Notes under the pieces: generated by a model
Databases searched by the model: none
What the model was told of the DNA's origin: nothing
What the model saw: the letters and a program-made list of their open reading frames with translations, nothing else
Source of the DNA: Synechococcales cyanobacterium PMM_0085
GTDB lineage: Bacteria > Cyanobacteriota > Cyanobacteriia > Elainellales > Elainellaceae
Direction: 5' to 3'
Assembly (NCBI GenBank): GCA_949127705.1
Contig: CASBQJ010000623.1
Span: 1-5,619, forward strand
DNA length: 5,619 nucleotides
Shown: positions 1 through 5,526 of the stretch, piece after piece
Position numbering within the stretch: the first letter of the stretch is position 1
Layout: every line of letters begins with the position of its first letter
Position numbers and translations under genes: made by a program

Positions 1-135
1 GCTGCCGCCATGGGGATGAGACTTGCCTGGATCTCCTCCCTCTGCACCGTTGCCGATTCCTTGATTGTAGTGAACAGGTGAAGTGTCTACGCTTCCACCG
101 TAGCTAGCCGAATCATAAACAATATAGGCTGACAT
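1..135 (-). CDS. N-terminal fragment of an unrecognised Gly/Ser/His-rich protein
   Basis: Reading the minus strand from the ATG at 135 gives 45 codons without a stop, running off the left edge. The protein starts MSAYIVYDSASYGGS and continues with many Gly, Ser, Asp and His residues, ending GDPGKSHPHGGS at the window edge. There is no hydrophobic signal peptide or membrane segment in the visible part. A good ribosome binding site lies 7 bases upstream of the ATG, which is the main reason to believe the frame. The composition would suit a structural, surface or low-complexity protein, but I do not recognise a family and assign no function. It is transcribed away from the polysaccharide genes, so it shares only the upstream intergenic region with them. 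Confidence 0.6.
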   Translation of the reverse strand, partial: MSAYIVYDSASYGGSVDTSPVHYNQGIGNGAEGGDPGKSHPHGGS

Positions 136-142
136 AATTGGT

Positions 143-147
143 CTCCT
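143..147 (-). promoter_or_regulatory. ribosome binding site of the leftmost minus-strand gene
   Basis: On the minus strand the bases read AGGAG, followed by a 7-base spacer and the ATG at 135. This is a near-consensus Shine-Dalgarno sequence at normal spacing and fixes the start of the partial gene at the left edge. Confidence 0.65.
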
Positions 148-497
148 GGTTTTAACAAGACATCCTCAATTAAAGGCCGGAAGAAGACTTAACTGGTTGA
201 GTAAGAACCCCCAAGCAACATCAAGATTAGACTTATTCATTTGTTAAGGTACTTAGATGTTTTTGCCGTAGTTGAAAGTGAATTAAACTTCCATCAGTAG
301 AATCATGAGGTTGTGAACTAACTTTTCTATTAAATTTTTCTTCCATCTACAGTTAGGTTCGAGAAAATACGGATTTGCTAGAGTAGAAGTTAATAATCAA
401 TTAAACTTAAACAAACATCTCTCCATATAAACACTCGTAAACTCATAAGGTTTCATTTACGAAATCTTTAAGAATGAGTTTCAAGACATCTGTTGGG

Positions 498-526
498 TTT
501 CAGCTTGTGAGTTTAATTACTATAAT
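498..526 (+). promoter_or_regulatory. candidate promoter for the polysaccharide genes
   Basis: A perfect TATAAT lies at 521-526. At the optimal 17-base spacing the upstream hexamer is TTTCAG (498-503), a poor match to TTGACA. If used, transcription would begin around 533 and leave a leader of roughly 65 bases before the GTG at 599. A good -10 with a poor -35 can mean dependence on an activator or an alternative sigma factor, but in AT-rich DNA a chance TATAAT is also likely. Confidence 0.3.
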
Positions 527-598
527 TTGGTTACGATTGATTGCAGATGTGCAGCACCCCCAACCAATTTCAACTTGGGCAACTTGATCTAAACCCTT

Positions 599-2233
599 GT
601 GTTAAAAACCCGGCGCAAGTCTAATTCCTCAGAACCGGCGATCGCTCCCCCGCCCGCCCTGCTGCTGAAACAACGATTGGCTCAGCGGCGCAAAACAGAG
701 CGACTGCGCAAAGACCTGCTAACCTTCACCATTTTTGCCGTCCTGTTTTCAACGCTGGTCGGGTTTGTGGTGGGGCTAGCCTCTAGCCCCAAAGTTGGCG
801 TTGGCGCAACTATAGCCGTGTTGTGTACCACCCTCTCATTCAAATATCCGCGTCAAGCGCTGTGGGCTTTTTTGATCTATATGCCCTTCAGCGGCAGCGT
901 GACTTACCTGCTGGGCAACAGCCCCCTGCTGCAACTCGCCAAAGATGGGTTCTATATTCCAGCAGTATTTGGCGTGATTCAATACTGTCGGCGAGAGCAG
1001 CTGCCGATCTTGGTGCCGAAGCAGTTGGTGGCACCCGTCGGCATTTTGCTGGTGCTGTGTTTGGCGACCTTGCTGGTGGTCAATGGCGGGCAGCAGTTCT
1101 CCGCCGCGCCAGGGGATCATCCCATTCTCGTTGGTATTTTGGGGCTGAAGGTGCTGTTAGGCTATGTGCCGCTGCTGGTCTGTGCCTATTATTTATTGCG
1201 CGATCGCACCGATCTGCTGTACTTGATGCGGCTAACGGTCGTGATCATTTTGGTCTGCTGCGGGCTAGCGTTCATCCAGTTTTTGTTGCTCAAAACGGGG
1301 CGCTGTTCCGGCACCCGGTTTGCCGAAGGTGCTGCCTTATACAAAGCTTCCCTAAACGCCCGCTGCTTTGTGGGTGGAGCTGTGCTTTACACCCCAGCAT
1401 TAGGGCAAATTCGGCTTCCCGGCACCTTTGTGGCACCCTGGCAGTGGGGCTGGTTTTTAATCTCGTCTAGCTTTTTGGCCTTTGCTACCGCCTTCAGCGA
1501 TCCCCAAATCCGCTGGCGAACCGCTGGCCTCGTGTCTCTGGCCTCCGTATTTATCATGGCCGTACTATCGGGGCAGCGGATTGCTTTGATTCTAGTTCCC
1601 GTCGTGTTTGTGATTTTAATGCTGTTGACCGGGCAAGTCGTCAACTTCAAACGCTTTATCCCCGGTGCGGTAATTTTGGGACTGTTACTCGGAGTAGCCG
1701 CTCTCAAAAACCCCGATATTTTGCAACAGCGGATGGAAAGCTTGCAGAGCCGCTGGGTAGCCTCCCCTCCCCATATGTTTATCAGCGAGCAGTTTGAATG
1801 GGCGATGCGCGACCAGGATGGGTTTTTGGGTAACGGGTTAGGCCGAGCCACCAACGCCGCCCGCAACCTGGGAGAGACGGTACTGGTTGAAGCCTATTAT
1901 CCCAAGCTGTTCTACGAAATTGGGCTGTTGGGAACGCTAGCATTTTTGGTCTTGGTAACGATGCTGACCTATCTCACCTTTAAGGCGTATCGGTCGGTAC
2001 GCGATCGCAACCTGCGCAGCTACGGTGCAGCCCTTTGGGTCTTCGTCCTGTTCATCAGCTACAACACCTACTATTACCCGCTCGACGTCGATCCAGTTTC
2101 CGTCTACTACTGGTTTTTTGCCGGCATCATCCTCAAACTTCCCGAAATTGCTCGGCTAGAGCGGTTAGATGCTGGCGATAAAGGCCAGCTGCAAACCCAG
2201 CGCCGCCGCTTGCATCGAGCCGGGTTTGGATGA
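599..2233 (+). CDS. hpsL: Wzy/O-antigen-ligase-like polysaccharide membrane protein, HpsL-like
   Basis: A 544-residue inner-membrane protein expected to polymerise or ligate lipid-linked sugar repeats for an exported polysaccharide. The N-terminus is cytoplasmic in character: residues 1-39 are basic and proline-rich. About 12 to 14 hydrophobic segments follow, for example 41-61, 143-161, 177-199, 209-231, 283-299, 308-344, 353-369, 438-460, 477-490 and 500-513. Features usual in the O-antigen ligase/Wzy superfamily are visible: RLPGTF at 272-277, SGQRIAL at 324-330 within a membrane pair, then a long polar loop (about 370-437) with GNGLGRATNA, leading into YYPKLFYEIGLLG before the next membrane helix. 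GTG at 599 is the earliest possible start because a TAA stands in frame at 590-592; there is no clear ribosome binding site. The length and basic N-terminus fit my memory of cyanobacterial HpsL, so the symbol rests on recognition rather than a search. A ligase acting on a different glycan remains possible. Confidence 0.75.
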   Translation: MLKTRRKSNSSEPAIAPPPALLLKQRLAQRRKTERLRKDLLTFTIFAVLFSTLVGFVVGLASSPKVGVGATIAVLCTTLSFKYPRQALWAFLIYMPFSGSVTYLLGNSPLLQLAKDGFYIPAVFGVIQYCRREQLPILVPKQLVAPVGILLVLCLATLLVVNGGQQFSAAPGDHPILVGILGLKVLLGYVPLLVCAYYLLRDRTDLLYLMRLTVVIILVCCGLAFIQFLLLKTGRCSGTRFAEGAALYKASLNARCFVGGAVLYTPALGQIRLPGTFVAPWQWGWFLISSSFLAFATAFSDPQIRWRTAGLVSLASVFIMAVLSGQRIALILVPVVFVILMLLTGQVVNFKRFIPGAVILGLLLGVAALKNPDILQQRMESLQSRWVASPPHMFISEQFEWAMRDQDGFLGNGLGRATNAARNLGETVLVEAYYPKLFYEIGLLGTLAFLVLVTMLTYLTFKAYRSVRDRNLRSYGAALWVFVLFISYNTYYYPLDVDPVSVYYWFFAGIILKLPEIARLERLDAGDKGQLQTQRRRLHRAGFG

Positions 2234-2252
2234 GAATTATTTCTGATCTCGA

Positions 2253-2320
2253 ATCCGGAGGGCAGGTTTAGTCAAAATTTTTGTTGAGCCAGGGTAGCGA
2301 TCGCCAAAACCTGCCCCTAC
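2253..2320. repeat. 68-bp interspersed repeat, copy 1
   Basis: The unit begins ATCCGGAGGGCAGG and ends AAAACCTGCCCCTAC. Its arms GGGCAGGTTT (2260-2269) and AAACCTGCCC (2307-2316) form a perfect 10-bp inverted repeat around a 37-base interior that contains a HIP1 octamer (2297-2304). It recurs 80 bp downstream with 7 mismatches in 68. Small palindromic elements with ends like AAACCTGCCCCTAC resemble, from memory, dispersed repeats of filamentous cyanobacteria. It contains no coding capacity. It lies 19 bases after the membrane protein gene, so in RNA it could form a long-armed hairpin at the gene boundary and affect read-through or stability; this role is inferred. Confidence 0.8.
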
Positions 2321-2332
2321 CGATTCTGCCGC

Positions 2333-2400
2333 ATCCGGAGGGCAGGTTTGGTTAGAATGCTGGTTGAGCCAGGGTGGCGATCGCCAAAACCTGCCCCTAC
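2333..2400. repeat. 68-bp interspersed repeat, copy 2
   Basis: This is the second tandem copy, about 90 percent identical to copy 1. Both arms are unchanged (2340-2349 and 2387-2396), while six of the seven differences fall in the interior between positions 2350 and 2368. The seventh, A to G at 2376, turns GTA of copy 1 into a GTG that opens the reading frame of the next gene. The spacer between copies is only 12 bases (2321-2332). The arms of the two copies can also pair with each other, giving alternative hairpins. Confidence 0.8.
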
Positions 2401-2430
2401 TATTCATCCCTCATCCTTTATTCCTCAGCC

Positions 2431-3411
2431 TTGATTTCCCTGATCATTCCCACCTACAACCGTGAAGCAGTGCTGCGGCAGACGCTGGATAGTGCGTTGC
2501 CGCAAGATTATCCTGCGTTTGAAATAATTGTGGTGGATCAAACGGTGACCCATGAGCCAGAAACGGAGGCGTATTTGCAGGCACTGGCGAATAGTCAGAA
2601 AATCCGATTATTTAAAGTGAAATGGGCCAGTTTACCAGGAGCGCGCAACTATGGAGTGCGGCGATCGCGTGGAGACATAATTGTATTTGTCGATGATGAC
2701 GTACTGCTGCCGCCCGGTTTTCTAACCGCCCATGGGCGGCATTACGATCGCCCAGAGGTGGCCGCCGTGGCCGGTCGGGTGTTTGATCGAATGAAGCTGG
2801 AAGATGATCCCAGCTTGAGGATTGAGGACTTACCGCCCGCTGCGATGAATCCGAGCATTGCCTGGTACCATGTGGATTTGGTGCATACAGTCAAGCCCCA
2901 GCAGGTGTTGACGGCGCGGGGTTGCAATATGTCATTTCGGCGATCGCTGTTTGAACAGCAGCAGCTTTGGTTCGACGAACGCTTTCGCGGCAGTGCCGTC
3001 CGGGAAGAGTCAGATTTTTGCCTGCGCCTGCGCCCAACGGGGCAAATTATTTGGTACGACCCAGAGGCGCATCTGGTGCATTTGGGCGAAGAGACAGGCG
3101 GCTGTCATGACATCAGCATGCGATCGCTGCAATACCAGCTCACCTTCTACCACAACCATTTTTTGCTGGGGTTGAAAAACCTGACTCCAACCCAGGCGCT
3201 GCGGTTTTTCGCCAAATTATTTGACTGCCATGTGTTGGGTCATCCGCCTTGTTATAAAAGCGGTTCCCTGCTCAAAGTTCTCAGCCGTGGTAGTTTTTAC
3301 TTGCTTGGCGGATTAAGTGCCCTACATAGCTGCGTTCGCGCCCTATGGAACGATGGCCAAGATTACAGCCATCAAGATCCCTTATTCAACAAACGATCCA
3401 AATCTTACTAA
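2431..3411 (+). CDS. hpsN: family 2 glycosyltransferase, HpsN-like
   Basis: A 326-residue soluble GT-A fold glycosyltransferase that should transfer a sugar from a nucleotide-sugar donor to a growing glycan at the cytoplasmic face of the membrane. The N-terminus reads ISLIIPTYNRE, the standard opening of family 2. The metal-binding DXD motif is VFVDDDVLLP (Asp 88-90 from the TTG start), and REESDFCLRLR (about 191-201) supplies the acidic catalytic-base region. SLPGARNYGVRRSRGD between them is also typical. The C-terminal 100 residues are not a long membrane anchor. I chose TTG at 2431 because the family signature begins two residues later; a longer frame opens at GTG 2374, adding 19 residues, but that codon lies inside repeat copy 2 and the extra residues look unlike the family. 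Neither start has a clear ribosome binding site. It is followed after 6 bases by the family 4 enzyme, so the two are surely co-transcribed. The symbol comes from resemblance to HpsN; donor sugar unknown. Confidence 0.75.
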   Translation: MISLIIPTYNREAVLRQTLDSALPQDYPAFEIIVVDQTVTHEPETEAYLQALANSQKIRLFKVKWASLPGARNYGVRRSRGDIIVFVDDDVLLPPGFLTAHGRHYDRPEVAAVAGRVFDRMKLEDDPSLRIEDLPPAAMNPSIAWYHVDLVHTVKPQQVLTARGCNMSFRRSLFEQQQLWFDERFRGSAVREESDFCLRLRPTGQIIWYDPEAHLVHLGEETGGCHDISMRSLQYQLTFYHNHFLLGLKNLTPTQALRFFAKLFDCHVLGHPPCYKSGSLLKVLSRGSFYLLGGLSALHSCVRALWNDGQDYSHQDPLFNKRSKSY

Positions 3412-3417
3412 GCTGCC

Positions 3418-4608
3418 ATGCGAATTTTGGTTGCTAGCCATACCTACACCGTTGACCTCAACTGCGAAAAGCTGAGGGCGATCGCCGCATTAGAACCTGG
3501 TATCGAAGTCACGGTGGTGGTGCCGCGCTGCTGGCAACCGGGCGGGGTGCAGGCTCAAACAGTGATTTCTCAACCCTCTGGCTCGGGAACATTTCGGATT
3601 GTGCCCTGCTCCAATTTCAGCCAAAACCATCAAGGGCTGCTGTGGTTTGGAGCCGATCTGATTGCCCTAGTGCGTCAGTTTCGTCCCCAGATCATTCAGG
3701 TTGAGCAGGGGGCAAAGTCGCTGGCCTATGCGGAGCTAATTACGCTGAATCGGATGCTGAAGTTGGGGGCAAAAAACCTGTGCTTTACCTGGTGGAATTT
3801 ACCCTACAGGCTCAAATTCCCAATCGCTCAGCTAGAGGCGTATAACCTGCGCCACACAGATGGGGCGATCGCCGGAAATCGGGATGCTGCTGATGTTCTC
3901 CATCAGCGCGGCTACCGAGGTGCCCTCCAAATATTGCCGCAATTGGGCGTGGACGAGCGACGGTTTTATCCGCAGCCACAGCCGCTGTTACGGGCTGAAC
4001 TGGGGATTCGACCCGACGAGCTTGTCGTGGGATATGTGGGGCGGTTTGTGGAGGAAAAGGGCTTGCTGACCGTGGCCAAGGCGCTGGCAGGCTTGCGGGA
4101 CTTTGCTTGGCGCTGGCTGTTGGTGGGGCGTGGCGATTTGAAGGCGCGGCTGATGCAGCAGGCTACCGACTGGGGCATCGGCGATCGCCTGATTTGGGTT
4201 GAAAGTGTGCCCCATGCGGAAGTGCCGCGCTATTTGAATGCGATGGATGCATTGGTATTAGCGTCTCAGACGACGAATCAGGTGCAAACGCTGACGGCTA
4301 GCGGCTGGAAAGAGCAGTTTGGGCATGTGCTGATCGAAGCGATGGCCTGCCGGGTGCCGATAATTGGCTCCAATTCTGGCGAGATTCCCCATGTAATTGG
4401 TCAGGCGGGTCTAGTGTTTGCGGAAGGGAATGCCGAGGCTCTACGGGAGCAGCTGCGATCGCTCTTCCACCATCCCGACCAGGCCGCAAATCTGGCGCAA
4501 CAGGGATACGAACGGGCGATCGCCCACTACACCAACCGAGTCCTTGCCTGCCAGCAGCTTGATTTTTATAAGTCTTTATTAGCAGGCGATATTTGCTTTG
4601 TAGAATAG
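3418..4608 (+). CDS. hpsO: family 4 glycosyltransferase, HpsO-like
   Basis: A 396-residue GT-B fold retaining glycosyltransferase, a normal length for family 4. The N-terminal domain (1-195) begins MRILVASHTYTVDLNCEKL and includes a VTVVVP strand. The C-terminal donor-binding domain starts at VVGYVGRFVEEKGL (203-216), followed by LLVGRGD (234-240) and the EX7E signature at Glu299 and Glu307 (EQFGHVLIE), whose glutamates contact the donor sugar in this family. Two details are unusual: the loop before EX7E (TTNQVQTLTASGW, 285-297) is longer than I expect, and the common AMACGVP appears as AMACRVP, with Arg312 in place of Gly. Neither removes a catalytic residue. The start ATG lies 6 bases after the previous gene's stop, implying translational coupling since no strong ribosome binding site is present. 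Resemblance to HpsO is from memory; the order membrane protein, family 2, family 4 supports it. The donor and linkage cannot be read from sequence. Confidence 0.78.
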   Translation: MRILVASHTYTVDLNCEKLRAIAALEPGIEVTVVVPRCWQPGGVQAQTVISQPSGSGTFRIVPCSNFSQNHQGLLWFGADLIALVRQFRPQIIQVEQGAKSLAYAELITLNRMLKLGAKNLCFTWWNLPYRLKFPIAQLEAYNLRHTDGAIAGNRDAADVLHQRGYRGALQILPQLGVDERRFYPQPQPLLRAELGIRPDELVVGYVGRFVEEKGLLTVAKALAGLRDFAWRWLLVGRGDLKARLMQQATDWGIGDRLIWVESVPHAEVPRYLNAMDALVLASQTTNQVQTLTASGWKEQFGHVLIEAMACRVPIIGSNSGEIPHVIGQAGLVFAEGNAEALREQLRSLFHHPDQAANLAQQGYERAIAHYTNRVLACQQLDFYKSLLAGDICFVE

Positions 4609-4618
4609 AGTCACTTCC

Positions 4619-4624
4619 ACAGGA
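4619..4624 (+). promoter_or_regulatory. ribosome binding site of the Uma2 gene
   Basis: ACAGGA ends 7 bases before the ATG at 4632. It favours that ATG over the upstream in-frame TTG at 4593, which would overlap the end of the glycosyltransferase and add 13 residues unlike the family. Confidence 0.6.
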
Positions 4625-4631
4625 ACATCGG

Positions 4632-5198
4632 ATGAGCCAGAGTACACCCAACACAGTGCGATGGACAGCGGCGGATCTCGATCTGTTTCCAGACAACGGT
4701 AATCGCTACGAAATTATTCAGGGAGAATTGCTGGTGACCCGAGCGCCCGACTGGCAACACCAAAAAGCCAGCACCCGTATGAGCACTGCTCTAGATGCCT
4801 GGTCATTGGCAACGGGTTTAGGCGAAGCGGTGCAAGCCCCTGGGGTAATTTTCACTGATGCCGACCATGTGATTCCGGATGTGGTTTGGGTGAGTCGAGA
4901 GCGGTTGGCCGTTCTGCTGGACGATGCTGGACACCTGACGGGTGCCCCAGAACTGGTGGTAGAAGTCCTTTCTCCTGGTCATGACAACGAGCGACGCGAT
5001 CGCGAACTGAAGCTGAAGCTCTATTCGGAACGCGGGGTTCAAGAGTATTGGATTATCGACTGGCGTAAACAGCAGGTGGAGGTTTACCGTCGAGAACAAA
5101 TACTTTTACGGCTGGTGAATACGCTGTTTCCTCCAGATCAGCTAACTAGCCCTCTATTGCGTGGGTTTCTGTACCTCGTGTCTCAGCTGTTTCAATAA
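4632..5198 (+). CDS. Uma2 family (DUF820) putative restriction-like endonuclease
   Basis: A 188-residue protein with the layout of the Uma2 family, a PD-(D/E)XK nuclease-fold family abundant in cyanobacteria. Early residues give RYEIIQGELLV (25-35) and a following His43. The presumed metal site consists of IPDVVWV (Asp83), ELVVEVLSPG (Glu111) and the DRELKLKLYSERGVQEYWIID block (Lys127), all intact, so the protein is not obviously inactive. Full family length is about 180 to 200 residues, so it is complete. It begins 23 bases after the family 4 glycosyltransferase and could be read from the same transcript, but nothing in it concerns polysaccharides. Its stop codon overlaps by 7 bases the end of a small minus-strand frame, leaving no room for an ordinary terminator between them. 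The biological role of Uma2 proteins is largely unsettled; many lie in or near mobile regions. Confidence 0.88.
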   Translation: MSQSTPNTVRWTAADLDLFPDNGNRYEIIQGELLVTRAPDWQHQKASTRMSTALDAWSLATGLGEAVQAPGVIFTDADHVIPDVVWVSRERLAVLLDDAGHLTGAPELVVEVLSPGHDNERRDRELKLKLYSERGVQEYWIIDWRKQQVEVYRREQILLRLVNTLFPPDQLTSPLLRGFLYLVSQLFQ

Positions 5199-5299
5199 CT
5201 CGCGTCTTCCATGGCGGCGATGAGGTAGGTTTCATTCAGCAAAATGCAGGGGAGCAGGCGATACATGGCTGTGGCCTGCTCGTCGGTGAGCACAATCAT
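5192..5299 (-). CDS. tiny hypothetical protein B, 35 residues
   Basis: The frame runs from ATG at 5299 to TGA at 5192-5194. Its ATG overlaps the stop of the preceding 43-codon frame as ATGA (5296-5299), the usual sign of translational coupling. The protein opens MIVLTDEQATAMYRLL, very like the opening MVILSDDEVALIRSLL of its upstream partner, so the two may be diverged duplicates. It has Cys18 and no signal peptide or clear membrane helix. It overlaps the last 7 bases of the Uma2 gene on the opposite strand. I do not recognise a family. The shared opening and the coupling are the only evidence that it is real. Confidence 0.42.
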   Translation of the reverse strand: MIVLTDEQATAMYRLLPCILLNETYLIAAMEDASY

Positions 5300-5427
5300 C
5301 GCTGGCTGCGTTTGTCGGCTTTGGCCAAAATCACCATGGCTTTGTCGATATCGCGAACTTTGATCCCGCGTAGGGCGGTGAGGAGCGATCGGATGAGGGC
5401 GACTTCATCATCGGAGAGTATGACCAT
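5296..5427 (-). CDS. tiny hypothetical protein A, 43 residues
   Basis: This frame runs from ATG at 5427 to TGA at 5296-5298. A GAGG ribosome binding site lies 8 bases upstream of the ATG. The protein is hydrophilic, with an acidic opening (MVILSDDE), a probable helix (EVALIRSLLTALRG), and a basic C-terminus (KADKRSQR). It is followed by the overlapping 35-codon frame. Upstream is a 99-bp intergenic region with paired palindromes and then a divergent gene with a ribbon-helix-helix-like start. The layout is that of a small autoregulated operon, perhaps a toxin-antitoxin or mobile-element control unit, but the sequence matches no toxin or antitoxin family that I recognise. Confidence 0.5.
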   Translation of the reverse strand: MVILSDDEVALIRSLLTALRGIKVRDIDKAMVILAKADKRSQR

Positions 5428-5435
5428 GGGTTTTA

Positions 5436-5439
5436 CCTC
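5436..5439 (-). promoter_or_regulatory. ribosome binding site of tiny protein A
   Basis: The minus strand reads GAGG, then 8 bases, then the ATG at 5427. This supports translation of the 43-codon frame, and through the ATGA overlap also of the 35-codon frame behind it. Confidence 0.5.
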
Positions 5440-5454
5440 GAATAGGATGCGGCT

Positions 5455-5474
5455 TTACTGGAGTACTCCAGTAG
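5455..5474. promoter_or_regulatory. putative operator 1, perfect 18-bp palindrome
   Basis: TACTGGAGTACTCCAGTA at 5456-5473 is a perfect 18-bp palindrome with no spacer. It lies 28 bases upstream of tiny protein A, where a repressor or activator would act. A related site occurs 43 bp away. With no loop bases and no T-tract it is a poor terminator, so a binding site for a dimeric protein is the better reading. The half-site CTGGAGT/ACTCCAG also appears, with different spacing, in operators of MerR-type metal regulators, but no such gene is visible here. Confidence 0.65.
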
Positions 5475-5497
5475 CTAGATCAATGATATGCGAAAAT

Positions 5498-5517
5498 CTA
5501 CCGGAAAACTCCAGTAG
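5498..5517. promoter_or_regulatory. putative operator 2, imperfect copy of the palindrome
   Basis: The right half ACTCCAGTAG (5508-5517) is identical to that of operator 1 (5465-5474). The left half CTACCGGAAA matches the complement of the right half at 7 of 10 positions. Centre-to-centre distance to operator 1 is 43 bp, about four helical turns, so two dimers would bind on the same face of the helix. It ends 9 bases before the ATG of the rightmost gene, a position suited to blocking transcription or translation initiation there. Confidence 0.5.
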
Positions 5518-5526
5518 TCTTTAAGA

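Larger units (their letters stand above)
136..598. other. AT-rich divergent intergenic region, 463 bp
   Basis: This stretch separates a minus-strand gene from the plus-strand polysaccharide genes, so it should contain promoters for both directions. It is clearly richer in A and T than the genes to its right and contains no HIP1 octamer. I see one good -10 hexamer for the plus strand (521-526) and no convincing promoter for the minus strand. A 37-codon reading frame at 474-587 is discussed as a finding. I see no tRNA, CRISPR array, strong hairpin or insertion sequence end. Confidence 0.6.

Noticed and set aside
281..408. Direct repeat AATTAAACTT at 281-290 and 399-408
   Set aside because: Only 10 bases in AT-rich DNA, with no further similarity around it.
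836..1866. Long minus-strand frames opposite the membrane protein gene (836-1120 and 1387-1866)
   Set aside because: They lie wholly within a well supported gene, have no plausible composition or domain, and are expected shadows in GC-balanced coding DNA.
2230..2271. Short frame of 13 residues whose ATG overlaps the stop of the membrane protein gene as ATGA
   Set aside because: It ends inside repeat copy 1 and matches nothing. Overlapping ATGA arises easily by chance; it could be the relic of an original coupled start but nothing supports that.
4298..4696. 132-codon minus-strand frame across the glycosyltransferase/Uma2 junction
   Set aside because: It is antisense to two recognised genes and its product is low-complexity Arg/Gly/Pro/Ser-rich, typical of a shadow frame.
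638..5003. Recurrent GCGATCGC as local regulatory sites
   Set aside because: These are HIP1 elements spread throughout cyanobacterial genomes, mostly inside genes here, so they mark the organism rather than local control.
5456..5473. Reading the perfect palindrome as a transcription terminator
   Set aside because: It lies between divergent genes, has no loop bases and no T-tract on either side, and is repeated nearby, so an operator is more likely.
5312..5524. 70-codon plus-strand frame opposite tiny protein A
   Set aside because: It runs through both palindromes and the control region and is rich in Ser, Arg and Met. The minus-strand frames have a ribosome binding site and coupling and explain the region better.
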